From: Taenia hydatigena
Lineage: Eukaryota > Platyhelminthes > Cestoda > Cyclophyllidea > Taeniidae
NCBI GenBank assembly: GCA_036345935.2
Contig: JADWOT020000006.1
Span: 9,956,519 to 10,020,518, forward strand
Direction of reading: 5' to 3'
Length of the DNA stretch: 64,000 nucleotides
Made by a program: the position numbers and the translations under genes. Below the pieces are notes generated by a model. It saw only the letters and a list, made by a program, of their open reading frames with translations. It was not told the DNA's origin and ran no database searches. Of the stretch, positions 9,261 through 23,564 are shown piece by piece (within the stretch, counting starts at the first letter, position 1; each line of letters opens with the position of its first letter).

Positions 9261-12200
9261 CTACTTCGTTGCGGATTTGATGCATTGCGTCTCGGTTTGG
9301 ATGACCAAATTGGGGCGCAGATCAGAGAGGAAGTTCCACTTTTCGATCCACGAAAAACCGTAAAGCGATAGGTGCGTAAGCCTGAAAGGACAATACAACT
9401 CTGGAAAGCGAACTCGGCGTTAGTGCTCGCATGCTCAAAGCAATCTTGTAGTACACGTTCTAGATCATCGATAGTCTGTGTGGATCGGAGGTAGGCTGAA
9501 TGAAAAAATGATAATTTAAAAGGTGGCTTGGTTAAGGATCGTCAAAATTCTGATGATTTGACAATTTTTGGATGATAGATAAAACGAGTGAGGCGAATGC
9601 GTGGCGCATTGGAGGGTAAAGAACCAAAATAGCAAAAGGTCATCAATGGGCATAAAAGGGAATGGGCTGCCTTATAAAACAACTCGAAGTTTGGAACGGT
9701 ATTCCGCACTAAGTGTGCCCTCGAGCGTGTCGACAATTGTTATAGCTTATATGTGAGCATGAAAGCATTCGTAGTGCCTTTGTGTCAGAGGAAAAAGAGG
9801 GAACAGGGTAGGGTTTCCCAAACCGCTTCCGCGTTTAACTTTCAGAGGTGGGCTCTGGATTCATGCAATCAGGTTTTAAATACCATACAGTGGCTGCAAG
9901 GGGTCACATAAAATTAAACTAAACTTACTTGGGGCAGGAGCCGACTAGTTTTTCAATGGCGTTCGCTGTAATTCGAGGACAGAAGCCGATCCTCAACAAC
10001 TTGAGACTACTGGCTGGGGCGTTTGCCAAACAGAGAAGTCTGTCAAGGAAAAGCATTGGCAGTGATAGCAAGTAGGCCCAAAACCAGCCGAGCTCATGGA
10101 AAAGCGGAGTTGTTTGTACTCGAGGTAAATGTCGGAGCAGTTTAACAGTTGAGAAGGCGAGCCCTGGTGCTATGCAGAGTGCCTAAGCAGTTGCTTTGTG
10201 TCTACACAACTGAGAGACACTGCTCTGTATTGTAAACACATCCAAATTTTTTGCGACAAAAATATTGAAAAGCCTTAATAACAATTCAGAACGGAACTGT
10301 GGGCATTTTGTGATTACCGCCGTCTCCAAGTTTGTGGGTTTTGATACTAAGTAGGCGTTAAAGATGTTGGACTGCACTGAAATAATCGGATTTCTCGAAA
10401 TGCAAAAAAAAAAACGGGCGAGCTATTGGCGTACCTAGCTTGAGAATAAAGGCAAAGGAATAAGGTTGAAAGTGATTGAAAAGTAAGTAGTTGCCGTAAA
10501 AGGCGACGAAGCAAAAAGTTTGAAGGAGCATAGAGTAGGAGAGTAACAACGTGCCCGACTTCGGTGACGGAGGTGCAGGAGATGTCAAGTTCCTCGAGGA
10601 GGGGGCAACTGGTGGCGAGAGCTCGGAGACTGTTGTCTCCGACCACCGCGAGGCCGCAGAGGTCAAGCACGCGTAACCGAGGCAATTGGTGCAACATCGT
10701 GATGACGCCCTCCTCACGTGTCAGCGAGGACATATTTGCGAGAACCACTTCCTCTAGCAACGGACACTCTTTTGCCAGCCGCGAAAGAATTGTATCAGTC
10801 ACCAACTTCTGCGTACCCCGCAGGTCCAATGAGGCCAGCAAGGGCAGCTGCAAAATCCCCTCAAGCTACTGATTAAGAGTCGTGCAAACACACGTCCAGT
10901 GGCACTATGAATGTGTCCATTTAAATGTAATTGAAAGCATATTGTACGTCAGGTATGAAAACATTTGGAGAGCAAATAGTCATATACCTATACATTGCTA
11001 ATGAACGAACCTTCGAAACGAGTTCAAGCAGCCCATTAGAAGATAAATGGTGCAAAAAGCCAAATGCGAGTGCGCGTAGGCCGTGACATTCGCCCAGAGT
11101 CGTAAAAATCTTCGAGTTTAAATGAAAGCAGCCGAACAGCTCAAGGCGCTCCTAAGGGTAGGATGGAAAGCGAAAAGTTAAAGGAACACTGATCTATATG
11201 ACTCCATCAAATGAATTACTTGAGCTGATTGGAAAAAAATTCCCATTTAATCATAGTGAATTATAAACAAGGATAAGAGTATGGTCGTTTATAGAAAAAG
11301 TAGGTTACTCGCGAATATATCGACACCTAGAAAAAGTGGGTTAGTTGACAGTCTCGATTCACAGATTTAGGTACAGCACCGATAACTTATGCAAACCTGT
11401 AGGCAACCATGGCGACCGAATATATGCTGCGATTGCGAAAATGAACGCATACGCTAAACAATTACTACAGGGACAATTTTAGGGAAACCGGATATCAATT
11501 TGTTGACGAAAGAAGACATAAAACTAAGAAAATTAGGTACACAAAGATTGGTTAATAAGGTTAATTTGAAGTGAATGACACTGCAATCAAGAACATTCTC
11601 AATAGATGGCCATCAGTTTTAGCACCAAAAATTCCTGTGCCGCTTCCAACTTCGCCAATTACATCGGTAGACTCTGAATAAAATAAGTTTAACAATATAG
11701 GAAAATTAGCAATTAAACAGGCTTATATAGAAGGACTCCCACTTTTCCTGCTCCCTAAACCGTTTAAAATTAATCCTGAGCCGCTGCTAGTGAGAATGAT
11801 ATCGATTCACTACGAAAGGTTAAAGATAGGTTAAAAATACCGTTCTAAACCAACCGCATCCAAATGACCCATTCATGTGCAGCTAGAGCCTAATGATATG
11901 ACTGGGGGATTCGACGGAACACGTGACTGATGAATGCCATTGAAGAGTACTGCAACTACTCTTTGCAATCGAACATGCCACGACACAATGAGCAATGAGC
12001 TAATCGAAATTGTTAAGCTTTGTGGGGTGGAGCTTTCGCCAATTAATTGGCTGCACAAGATGAAGGCGATACTAGTCACCAAAAAATTATTAAATCTAAG
12101 TGGCCAGCTGAATTCGTATACACGCATAAGCTGAACCATAATACAATCACAAGTATAGATGGAAGGTCGTACATACCAGAGTGTGTTTGTGGTGTCGCAC

Positions 12201-13392
12201 AAGATGCTCGATGGCCGAGTTGGAGATGTGCTGGGCGCCATTGAGAAGGAGGGTTTTGAGAGCAACTGAGCCCTCCGCAATGGCACGCACAGTCCGGTCG
12301 CGAACGGTGTGTGCGTAGCTGGCGTCGATGTGGCAGAGGTTGGGACATCGCGATGTAGACACCAACAACGGATAATCACCCTGGAAGGCACCCTTTGAGC
12401 AACCAACGAAGGAGAAAGACTCAAGGCTCTCTCCACAGCCCTTGAACAGTTGATCTATGCCTAAGCCATAAAAACAGCATCAACATAAGGGTTTGAAGTC
12501 CATTCCTTGGTAACATATGTACATATGAGCCATTTAAGCAGTTTTCGACCCTTTGGAACTCAAATTAAGCAGCAGAAGAGGTTGACAAAAGGATTTTTCA
12601 ATTGCCAAAGCAATGAACACAATAAAAAGTGGGCCATAAAATGCCCATGATAGTCCAGTAGCATGAGAAATAAATACTTCACCTGACAGTTAAAATTATT
12701 TTACAAACATTACCGGTGAAGATAGAAATTAGCAAGTAAATTATACACAGTTTTCTAATGATAAGCGGGGTTTGGGAGCATACCCCAATTGGTGACAGCG
12801 TCACCGCGGCAGTAGGTGAGGTGCAGCTGTCGCGGTTTTTTTCGTCCTATCATTGCCAACCCGGAGTCAGTGAGATTTTGATACCGATCCAGCCGAATGA
12901 TGCGCCAATTGTAGCGATCCGCGACAATGGTGCTAAATTTACGACAAGTCCTTGCGAGAGAAGCGCGATCTGCATAGGGTAGTAGTCGCACAATGCTGTG
13001 CCACAGCTCAGTGGGGAGTCTAAGCCACTTCAAATTGGAGGTAGAGTCGTCCTCACATGATATTAGATCATCGGGAGACTATTAGGAATAACCAGACGAA
13101 AAGGTTTGGTTACAAATTGAGCCAGAACCTCAAAATCAACATAAGGGTAGAAGAGAGAAGCTCACAATCGAATTTGACAAATTAGAGGTAAAAATAAACG
13201 TAACGGCTACGGGAATTACAGGAGAAGAAGCTAGCGAATCGAAAGGCGGGCAGCAACTTTACCGTTCACTTGGCCATTAAAACAGATTTCCAATAAATAG
13301 CACAAAGGTAGTATACAAAAAACGTCAAAGCTTACAGAAGTATTAGCGGACGAAGGATCGAAGAAATCAGAAACTGTAGATTCCTGCTGCAT
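9261..13392 (-). CDS. F-box and leucine-rich repeat protein (FBXL-type)
   Basis: Seven exons: 13336-13392, 12784-13078, 12177-12460, 11011-11151, 10551-10865, 9929-10182 and 9261-9381, total 1,467 nt, 488 aa, with phases agreeing at every junction. An F-box lies at about residues 36-75 (WLRLPTELWHSIVRLLPYAD, then LARTCRKF). After it come LRRs of the cysteine-containing type, seen as CPNLCHIDAS, CPLLEEVVLANMS, LRVLDLCGL, CPLLEELDIS and CPKLTHLSLYGF. F-box/LRR proteins bind SKP1 and select substrates for SCF ubiquitin ligases; the substrate here is unknown. The ATG at 13392 is the first in frame; a CCTTCCAG acceptor-like site just upstream could be a splice or spliced-leader acceptor. The donor at 10550 (GTTGTT) is weak, so that exon end is the least certain. 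It resembles FBXL family members broadly; I would not pick an orthologue. Confidence 0.85.
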
Positions 13393-14065
13393 AGCGGTTC
13401 GAAAAGTGTTGTTCGGGCTACCAATAGTGGCGGTTTGTGTAATGCTACCCAAAGAATGTTGCCTTGACTTCTGTCGCCTTCCCACAGGGACTGAATCCAC
13501 TTGCCTGGAAGGCGAAGTTTGGGTAAATACAAGAACACGATTGATGTTTACACATCACACGCACAATAACCCAAATCAGACAACTATTTGGTGAAGAGCA
13601 TATTTCGGTCACCAGATTTCAGACATTCATAGACCAAGATCCCAATTTATGTGCTACAAAGCAAACCTACTGGAGCCAGTTCTATTGCGCTATGAACGCA
13701 CCATTTCGTGATTTAATAATCTGAAGACGAGTGTGAGGTCGTCTAATTTTGCACTAACAGTCGGCAAAATTTGGTCAGACTTTTATGAATCCCGAATTTA
13801 ATTAGTATTTTAATAAAAGATAGGCCAATCACTTCATCTATGAGGAAGTGCAGCACACTTTTCGACTTTTACGAATCCCATGCCTAAGGTTCAAAATACT
13901 GGGGTAATTATGTTATAATTAGAAATTACAATAAGTAATAATACTGGTTAAGAGAATCGGCTAGACCAGTTGTCTATTCGACAGTTCGTAGACCCATTTC
14001 AACTAAAACGGCAAAATCGAGAACGAATACAAAGGGAACAAGAATAACGAAGATTTCTATGACAC
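13393..14065. other. spacer between F-box gene and zinc-ribbon gene
   Basis: About 670 bp. The first 160 bp hold an open stretch in frame with the F-box gene but without an ATG, probably 5' UTR. Both flanking genes are on the minus strand. No repeat or RNA gene was seen. Confidence 0.4.
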
Positions 14066-15022
14066 CTACAGGGACTGCAAAAAACAACGGTTAACGGTTC
14101 GGTCTGCATGATTCCTCGCATTCCTTTTGTTCGATCCTCTGTTGCGAAAACCGCAGACTTGCCTTTGATTTTGACCAAGTCTTTTATTGAAATAAGTCAT
14201 ATCATGTGGATGGCGATTAACTGGAAGGCCGTTTGATTGCTGCCCTGACGGAACAGTGAAGGCTTGTGATACTGTACTGCATCCCATCAACATTTCCGAA
14301 AGCTGACTGATACTTTGACTAGCGGCCTGAGTATTATGACAATAGACAGGCTGCGCATTCGCGCCCTGACATGACACAAAGAATTCTGGGCTCACGCTGA
14401 AGAGATAAGGACAATTCAGCTGAACCGTATCCCGAATATGCGGATCAGAAGAAAATGAACTACAGATGAAGTTGTTCACCCAGAGTTGATTTTGAAAGTT
14501 TCGGTTGAAATTTGAAACACTATCACATGGACCAGAAACGCATCGATGTCGAGAATGCCGTAGAAACTTCCCAGAAAATACGGGCTGAATACTTGGAACA
14601 AATTGCAGATGATAGCTAGCGATTCCCTTGGAATCATTTGCCAAAGTTTGCGCGTGAGACATCAGGGGTACGTGGCCTTTGCTTGCATCCAGCGAATAGG
14701 GTACATCCTTCACCGAAATATATGGCGCAGATTTTCGATTTGAAGGGACTGTTTGCTCCAATGAAAGAAGAGAAGATTGATTACCACGCATCAAAAAACG
14801 CTGGTTTTTATCATAGTCATATGAGGAATAGGAAGTGGTACAGCCAAACTGTCGAAAATTTTGAGAGGTGAAGTAGGGGGGCGGAGAATCATTATTGGGG
14901 GGAATACCGCTTCCCACCAATAGGCATCCACAATTGGAACACCAATTTAAGCTAAAAAAATTTAAGCGTCCACAGTCAGGGCAGACAGGAAGTAGTGTTG
15001 AACTTAGGCCAAAAGACTGCAT
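14066..15022 (-). CDS. zinc-ribbon protein, function unknown
   Basis: Single open frame from the ATG at 15022 gives 318 aa. The frame continues upstream to about 15250 without another ATG, so an extra N-terminal exon is possible. Near the N-terminus there are two CxxC pairs 13 residues apart (VCPDCG ... WCSNCG), a double-zinc-ribbon-like zinc-binding module. The rest is rich in Ser, Asn and Gln, mostly disordered, and ends in an Arg/Asn-rich basic stretch (GFRNRGSNKRNARNH) that could bind nucleic acid. I do not recognise the family. Confidence that it is coding rests on ORF length and the zinc module. Confidence 0.6.
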   Translation of the reverse strand: MQSFGLSSTLLPVCPDCGRLNFFSLNWCSNCGCLLVGSGIPPNNDSPPPYFTSQNFRQFGCTTSYSSYDYDKNQRFLMRGNQSSLLSLEQTVPSNRKSAPYISVKDVPYSLDASKGHVPLMSHAQTLANDSKGIASYHLQFVPSIQPVFSGKFLRHSRHRCVSGPCDSVSNFNRNFQNQLWVNNFICSSFSSDPHIRDTVQLNCPYLFSVSPEFFVSCQGANAQPVYCHNTQAASQSISQLSEMLMGCSTVSQAFTVPSGQQSNGLPVNRHPHDMTYFNKRLGQNQRQVCGFRNRGSNKRNARNHADRTVNRCFLQSL

Positions 15023-16946
15023 CTCTCGACACCATAGAACTCGTAATGCTAAAGTCGTATAAAACCTAGGGCCTTGCGAGCAGGTTAGATAGTAGCGATT
15101 CCCGCCTCTGTAGAATTCACACAAATTTACGCGGAGAAAGTAGGGCAAAATAGTCCAACCTATTGATGAAAGCTGGGAAGTAAAGCTGCGAAGACAATTT
15201 CCAAACAGAAATGACGAAAACCAATCACCAAGTTGATTTTATTGGCCTTGCTAACGAAATCAATGCGTTAAAACAGGATTTGTTTTTAAAAGATCTTACC
15301 AATGCAAGAATTTAATTGTAGTCCAAGATCTAATGTGCATATTTTATTTATCAAACGTAAATTTATTCTAGTAACGCATTATTTATTGATTTTTTTGCTT
15401 CCATTTTACTTCATTTTCATGTTGTCTTAGTGCTGAAGCAGGTCGCTTTAATCAATTTGCATGCTACTTTTTTATGGGTCGCATATAATGCTGTAAATAA
15501 TCCAGCCCTTTCCTCTTCTTTTTTGGCCTTCATTTCTCTGGAACTAATGATCTGACAAGGTAAGACGTTCTTATTTGTAGCGAATTCTCGTTTATCCCAT
15601 TCACATTAACAGAATGGTTTGGTAAGAACATATTCAGTGGTATAAGTTAAATAAATTTGGGTACAGCTTCTGAGGATTTGGTGTTCCGAATCCTCTTCTG
15701 CAATCGGAAAATATAACAACTCTCTTGCTGCCAGATTAGTGTTTGCGGAACGCTCCTCACATAAATGCACACTCGGAAGACTTATGCCAGGCATTGGTAA
15801 TATTTACAGCGAGAACAATGGTCAGAGGAAAGCACGATTGGAACACTCCTGCCTTATAAATCCCGAACAATTCAACCGTTATCAAATTCCTGTTCATTGA
15901 ACACCTTCCATCTAAAAAGTGCATTCAAGCGTGCATGTGGTACAACACAACCCTAAACGCATCCTATCGTTACGAAAGTTCCTTCAATTATAGGTGGACA
16001 ACAACTTGGATGGTGCATTAATTCAAAACGTGGGACTGGCGATGTAAAGTACTCGATTGAATCAATGTAAATACCATTGTTTAATCGCCACTTTTCTCAG
16101 GGTCGTAAATATTCAGGCCTACAAAATTGTTACGAGTGCCCGTCATGCATATTTGACTGAACTTCTAGTTTGCCAAGTATTTTAACGCCCCTAATCCCCC
16201 TTTGAGGCTGTGTTATTTATTAGAGATCATTGCTGCTAACAAGTGGAAGTACTAAAGAACCATAAGAGTGTCTACGAGACCCTTTTATTATAAAGGAACG
16301 AACCGGGGAACTGTGGGATTCTCGTAGTGAAATCCGCAGTCGAGTGGTGATCTGATTCCTGCAGCATCTGCATTAGATTTAAGTGCATGCGTTGTCGCAG
16401 TTACTATTAAATCTTGCCTGTACTTCATTTCGATTTTGAGCCAGTTGCTTAACATTCGATAATAGGTGAGTTAAAATTCAAAGAGCATTGATTTGCATTT
16501 CTTACAATTATTTATGATATTTATAAATCCTTTTCTTAACGGATTAAGATTATAGTTCAGTGGTGTGGAAGCAGGGCTTGTTGTAGGGCCCGAGAATTCG
16601 CTGAAGTCGTAACGTATCAAACTACTGGGAAGAACATAATACTCATAAACCGATGAGTCTGGAGCCTACTGGCGTGCCTCAAAGTCGGCACCGTAGATCG
16701 GAAATATAACCTGCGGCAACTGAAGTGCCCACGTAGATTAGTAGGCAATTTAACAAATTACATGAGCACAGCATCACGATCTGAAATCAGCATTCCTTTC
16801 GCTCCTACAATGATACTATTTCCGTTTATTAAGATCATTGTGTTGAATTTAACAAACCTCTTAGGCGAAACCTAAGCACTACTTTACGCTCTGCTCAGCT
16901 AAGCTATGTAAGCAAGCTACACATCTTCAAACTAATTCATTACACT

Positions 16947-16952
16947 TTTATT
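16947..16952 (-). terminator. candidate filamin poly(A) signal
   Basis: AATAAA on the minus strand about 465 bp beyond the filamin stop codon at 17418. Another copy at 16825-16830 is possible. Confidence 0.3.
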
Positions 16953-17136
16953 CTTGAAACTAGCCCGAGATCGTGCTTGAAGAAACACCCTCTCTAAAAG
17001 ACACTTAAACAAAAATCGGCTATCCTGAAACTACTCCCCTGTTAACGACCTGATAAATAATAAAACTATACCGAAAATGATCTCAACTCTTCTGATCACT
17101 TTGCAAGTTAATAATGATAGGAGGAGCCGATTTCCG

Positions 17137-17152
17137 AAAAAAAAAAAAAAAA
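17137..17152. repeat. A16 homopolymer
   Basis: Sixteen adenines in a row in the filamin 3' flank; length-variable tract, no further function inferred. Confidence 0.8.
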
Positions 17153-17417
17153 CAAAAGTCAAGATTTCAAAGCAGTTTTATGAAGGAACTTGCGAAATTC
17201 AACCTAAAGAAGCGAAGTTAACATAATAATATGAATCGTAGATTGATCAGTTTCACAAAAGAGAAATTTAATGAGAGGTGCAATTAAAAATCAGCGTAAA
17301 ATACTTTGGGCGTGGGAGAGATGCCTCCTTTTAAATAGTAATAAAGCAGAAGCGCGTGTGGAGGTAGTTGCGATGGGTGCGAGACTATTCTTGCGAATTC
17401 CATTGACACTCCACAGA

Positions 17418-20400
17418 CTACGGCGAAATTTCAACTCGGAACGGACTTCCAGGAATGTGCTGATCACCCCACATGATTGAAAGCCAGTACTGACCAACTT
17501 CTTGCACCCTATATGTCACTGAAAAGCGGTTACTTCCAGTGTGCACGATCTCAAAACGCTCGCATGGATGCACCGGACCCATCATGCCAGCCAAGAGCAT
17601 TGCATTTCCTAAAGCACGGATAAATAAATACGCATATCAAGTAGTTATGACTCTTGTTGTTTCGTAAATTAAGCGTTGCATGTTTCTTGCAGCAATCATT
17701 AACAAAAGGTAGGAACTGACCAGCTTTGCTAGCATCAACGAAGAACTGATTCTCCTTTCCGACAAAACCACGCTTAAGACCGAGACCAGAGCAGCTGACA
17801 TTTTGCGCAATTCCCTTCGAAATTACGCTCGTTGCCTCGTACGTACGACTGCTCATCGTCTTCGTGGCCGTGTCGAGCACGATGGTGGTTGGTTCTATGT
17901 TGCCCTGCTGCATCACATCTCCCATAGGAGATCCGGTAATTCGAGCCTAAAGTGGTGAAAATGCTGTAAGTGCTGCCAGTATAATCGAATATGCTGAATT
18001 TCAATGATCAAATTAAAGGAGAACGGGAGTTTCGCGTCAAGTTTTTCGCATTTCCACGGAGTGTTGTCGACTATTTTAGCAAGTATGAAGTGGATAGGGA
18101 GTGTTCACTGACACTTACTGTGAAAGGCGAACCGAAGATGTCAAAATTGCCTCCGTATTTGATGCTTATCTTGTAATCACCGGGTAAAGTGGGGATGTAT
18201 GAAAACTCATAGCCATCGGGTCTTTCCTCGCAGGTAATCTGAACCTTAGAGGGGCCATCAACCACAACGCTCAGCAGTCCTTTCCCCGCATTCGCAGTGT
18301 TTACAAAAAACTTGTTCTTGATACCTAACCAGTGGAATACAAATAGTCACGGCAATGGGTTTGTACATGTACAAATGCTGTGTGAAGCGCAAAGTTGAAC
18401 ATACAAAAAAGAGCTCCTTTTAAACCTACTTATCGTAATTATTAGTAAGGCAAGTTGGTTTCGAAGAAATGCATTGAATTAACACACTATTATAAAAACA
18501 ACTTAACACAAATGAACCATCTTGTGTGTGTTTATAGCTAGGATATTCTTAAGTTGACCTTTTTTCACAATTTTAAATGTTATGATGAAGGCAATTTCCA
18601 AGCACAAATTCGAGTACAGCCCCAGAATTGAAACAGAGGAGAGCAATGGTAATTGGTAGTCAACGAGATATGGCAATGAAAAGTGCAGGTTTACCAACAG
18701 AGCCGTGAATAAGGCCGTCTCCAGTGGCGTAGACGGTGCTAGGGTCAGCCATGCTGTCGCCCACAGCGATGTGAAAGGGCGAACCATCGATTTCTTTGGC
18801 ATGGGGAGCTCGAGCACCAAGGTGGGCCTCATTCTCAGGGACGAGATAGACGCGAACAAAGTGGGCACCACTCTCGCGAGGTACGAAGCGCACCACATGC
18901 TGGTCGCCATCTAACTTGTGCACCGTAGCTCTCTCCACTGTCTTCGAGGGCGACTCCACCGTGGCTTCCAACACGTGGTTCACATCCAGGCAGTGGACTG
19001 TGAAGGCAACCGGGCCGCAGAGCTAAAATGCGCATAGTAGAAGGCGTATGTGTGTAGGCAGGGATTTGACTGTGGTGCTTGTACTAATCTGCGAGCAACA
19101 TTGAACATTAAGCATACCTGATTGGTTTCACGCTCGAGGCCAACTCTGTCACTGGTGGAGAACTGGATTGGCACCTCGTAGGCTTCGCTACGACCACCCT
19201 CTTTGGGGTCAGTTATGAATATACGGAAGGGTGAGAATGGGATATGTTCATCCGCGAACTTAATGGAGCAGATATACTCGCCCGGTCGACGCACTTTGTA
19301 GTAGACTGAACAAGAACCATCCTGATGGTCCTAGATAAGTAACAACCACAAATTTTGAACAAGAGAAGACATTGCACTACTGCTCTAGCAACTTGGTAAT
19401 CATATTGAAATATTTTAACGGCAATTAATTACGTTTTTCGACCACCTGAAGTACTCCTCATTTACACTGACATCTCAAAGGACTGCAAAGACACTCCAAC
19501 ATAAGAAAAAATTACATAAAAGAAACTATTTGAGCTTGGACATAGAAACATGAGTGCTTTGAAGCGTAGATACTATCAGCCTTGGCTTTCTGCTACATTG
19601 GTAAATACCTTGCCAACAGGCATAGAAACGCAAGGCATGAGTTGAACAGCGCTTTTGACAGAGGGAAAAGGAGACAAAGATAATTCTCATTTAAGATCGC
19701 CTATGGAAACCCCAATGAAAAACGTTGCTTAGCGGGAGTTAATGTGACCACTTCGGTGGGAATGGATCACCTTGAAGGAAATTTCCGCTTTGCTTGGGCC
19801 CTCAATAGCGATTGACAGACCACCAGCGCCTGCCTCGTGGGTATAGATCGAAAACTCGTTTGGCTCATTCACCTCACCATACTCCAAACCGCGACCGGAA
19901 ACACGAACCTTGCTCGGCCCGCCCTCAGCTGGTTGTCCAACTGTAAACTGGAATGGACTACCTGCAAGTGCACACAGTTAAACAGTACCGATGAATAAAA
20001 TCTTTTGAAGAGTGCTCTGGGGCGCTCTATTGGCAACAAAAAGCGTGTAGGTTTTTAGTTAAACTTCTCACCTTTTTTAAAAGGGGCTCCTCATGAGCAA
20101 GTGGCATTAAGCATGTACGAGTATATATCTCTGTATGTTCCCATAATATACATTCATGAGTCGGTTATACTAGGGCACCGGTGCTTCTATTTTTGAGAAA
20201 CTTCAAATAATTCGATAAATGAAAGCTGACGATGGTGATAAATCGGTAGTGTAAATGCAGCATTACTTTCACAAACACCCGATAAATCCCCTGCTTCTTA
20301 GCCAAATAAGCAAATAAAATGGACGCACCAGGAATGTGAACACCACGATTGAGAATTTTGACGGTGTGAATGCCTCGTTCCTGAGGGACAAAGTGAATGC

Positions 20401-23400
20401 TGATCTTTTCATCGTCGATCGGAACGATATTGCAGGGTATGCGCTTACCGGACGAAGAATATACTTCGCCCGTGATTTCACGTATGTCGCCTTTAAAGAA
20501 AAAAAGAACAGATTTATTTGCCTGCATTTAACCTTACATATTTACACAAAAAATTACGCAAAATTTGATTAGCAAAAGCCAGAATCGTTAACAATAAGAC
20601 CTTTGGTACACTAGATGAAAATTCAATTAAAGGTAAGTTCCGAGAGGTAGAAAAAGGTTCCTTTTATGGCACAGTGCCTTTGTGCACATGAGTGCATATA
20701 CCGCCACAGCATCACGATGGCAGTGCTGTGTGACTTATCATCACAAGCGAGACCGCGAGGGTTAAGCGCGAATCACGAGTCAATAAACTAAACACTTCAT
20801 TTTTTTACTGTAACCTGCCCCAGCGTGGAACATCACGGCTACTCAGTATGCAGCTTGTAGGGGATATGCTCGATACTCCGGCACGCAATTACAACACGGC
20901 TGTGATGCCATCGTTTTCAATCCATTTATAGTGTTTCACCGTAAACGATCAACTTTGTAAATAGAAAGGCTGACAGATTTATTCCGGTTTACAAGGCTCG
21001 TTTAATGGGCGATGGGTGACGTACTTATTGGCATGAATTATTCACTGATAATGTCTGCCGAATAGGCGTCCACTTGCATTTTTCAAATGAACAAAGGTCT
21101 CAAGTACGAATTTCCAATGGAGCAAAACAGCTTTGATGCTAAAAGTGCTTTAGCAATGACCTCGGATGAATACTAGTCAGATGAACGAGATGGGAGATGC
21201 TAAAGAAAAATTAAATGCTGGAGGAAGAGGGAGGAGAAGAGGCTGAGCATACCGGGAATTGGAATGGTGAGCGCGCACTCACTGCCGACCTGTGTAGCTT
21301 CAAAGGCCTGACGACTGCGGATGATGCGTTGAACCATGCGCTGCGAGGACTCGCCGCCCACATGGACAGTGAAGGGACTGCCAGGGACGTGTTGGTCGGC
21401 GTAACGCACATTCACCAGATATGTACCCGGTTCGGTCGGGCAGTAAGCCACTGTGCACGTCCCGTCGCTGTTATCCGTGCATTCAATCTCTGCCTTGCTT
21501 GGTCCCTCTATTGACAGGCTCAGTGTAGCATAGCCTAGATACGGGGAGTGAAAGCCATTAGTAATTTCATGTTCTCATTCGCAGAAGCTAAGAGAACCTT
21601 CACAAGCCAGGTGGATCGAAACAGTCCACATCAATGTATAGGAATGACGATTTATCGATGTGCAGACTATCCTGTTTAGTTATACATAAGTTTACTCAAT
21701 AAACACATGATCTTCACAGAGCCTTTTCGGCATGTCAATCAACTAGTGGTGGTGTAAGCATTATCCTTTGGTAAAAATATACTAACCAGCATTTTTACTG
21801 TCAACAAGAAATTCGTTGCGCTGATTTGCCATTGGTTGAACTCCCTCAGGCCAAACAACGCGGACACGAGTGGGATCGCCGACGTCTTCGCTGGATACAT
21901 TGACTCTGAAGGGACTCTTTGGAATGTGCTTCCCTGCCTTGAATACATTCACCAGGTGTTCACCAGTCTCCTTTGGTGTAAACGAAATGCCTCGAAAGAA
22001 AAATAAATTAGCTGGCCATAGTGTTTGCTACAAGAGGAAATACTCAACAGGGCAGCGCTGCTTTCACCCAAGTCCAAATGATGAGGCAGAACAACCCCTT
22101 AAACTCTTAAAACTTCCAGCTTTGTTTTTCCCCAATGCTGACACCACCTGAGTGAATTAAATATGTAAATATTATCATGGAGCGTTTCAATACGAACTCA
22201 TATATTGACTTTATAATCCTATTTCTCTTGTGAAACCACAAGGCAGGTTAAACATTTTCACATGATCCATTGACCCAAAAGCCAAGTCGTCGTAAACAAA
22301 TTAAACGTGCTCAACTTGAATGAATGACATATGCTAATTTTTTCAATTAAAACATGTTGTTACCGAAGAAAATTTTTCTCAACTTAAAAGTCATAAGCTA
22401 ACTTATCGCCTAAAACACTCACTTGATTGAGAGGAGGCCAATACCGAAGACAAAATGAAAATGAGGCGAGATGAACCAAACAAAAAGTTGCCTTACCCAT
22501 TCGATTGTTCGGGAGTTTCTTGAGCACACAGGGTTCCTCGTGACCGGAAGGGCTTGTCACAGTAGCAGTGAGGATAGAGATGTCATCTATTCCGGCTTCA
22601 AAAGAGACACAATTCATGGAGCTCATGTTCATTTGAGTTCGTTTCTTTGGTTCGCCTAGAAAAGCGAAGGTACTAAAAAATAACTGACTTTGATGTGAAT
22701 AAATTGTAAGTATTCTGTGTTAGTGGCTCAAGTGAGCAGCCATAATTTTGACAGTTAATAAAAAAATAAACTAACCAGTAATCTTTGCCACATAGGGGGA
22801 TCCGGAGATGGGCTTGTCCATAAACTTGAGGTTAATTGTGTACTCGCCTGGGACCATGGGGTAATAAGTAACGCGACATGCTCCATCACCGCTTTCGGTG
22901 CAGGACATCTCAACTTTTGAGGGACCCTCCACCGAAACAGACAGACCTCCTGATAGAAAATAAACCAATGCTAACACTGCATGAGCTACTTTAGTTGCCT
23001 GAATGAAACCATGCTTCATTTAGGCTTAATGTATACCAAGATACTATGCCTAACATGATAAGCAGCGCGTGTAGACTTAATCCATTTCGGTTATTGGGAA
23101 ATTATTTAAATCTAGGCGGCAGTTTCATGCAAAATTGTTTTGAATAATGAAGCCAATTTCGATCAGTCGGCAGGTGATGTGGCTCAGCATGCGGCGTTAC
23201 TTACGCGGTTCTTTGGCATTTGCAGCCACTAGTAAAATGGTCAACATGAACTTATGAGTATGTGTCCATCAGAATGTAGTAGATAGGCATAAATCGCACT
23301 TCGCAAATCCCCAAAATCATACAACATTATCAAACAGAACAAAACCTGTGTGAAATCCGTGTGGTTTAAAACGGTTGTTTTAGTAAAGCATTCAGAACTA

Positions 23401-23564
23401 GAAATGGTCCAATTAAGCTCAACCATAAATAAACAGGGTGATGACCTCAACTTATCGATGAAGTTATTTTCCACTTGGTGGAATGCAATTTTGGCAATTT
23501 TCCAAAGCACCAATGTGCTTCTGAAAGGTCATGCTTAAAAGCAGATAGAAACATTGTAACGCAC
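17418..23564 (-). other. FLN: filamin C-terminal repeats, hinge 2 and last repeat
   Basis: Exons 22776-22949, 22497-22655, 21787-21990, 21253-21534, 20329-20490, 19771-19961, 19118-19330, 18695-19022, 18119-18324, 17721-17946 and 17418-17608. They match the C-terminal part of vertebrate filamin in order: [65 protein letters not shown] and [18 protein letters not shown]. After the GSPFTARITG repeat a ~40-residue Thr/Ser/Gln-rich hinge is followed by the last repeat ([27 protein letters not shown]). In filamins this last repeat dimerises, and repeats in this block bind integrin tails. Confidence 0.9.

Larger units (their letters stand above)
15023..17417. other. intergenic, no gene recognised
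   Basis: 2.4 kb of AT-rich DNA between the zinc-ribbon gene start and the filamin stop. It must include the filamin 3' UTR at the right: on the minus strand, AATAAA occurs at 16947-16952 and 16825-16830. Only very short open frames are present. Confidence 0.45.

Noticed and set aside
11873..12436. 187-codon minus frame in the F-box gene
   Set aside because: Overlaps the true LRR exon 12177-12460 in another frame; the LRR pattern and splice phases support the other frame.
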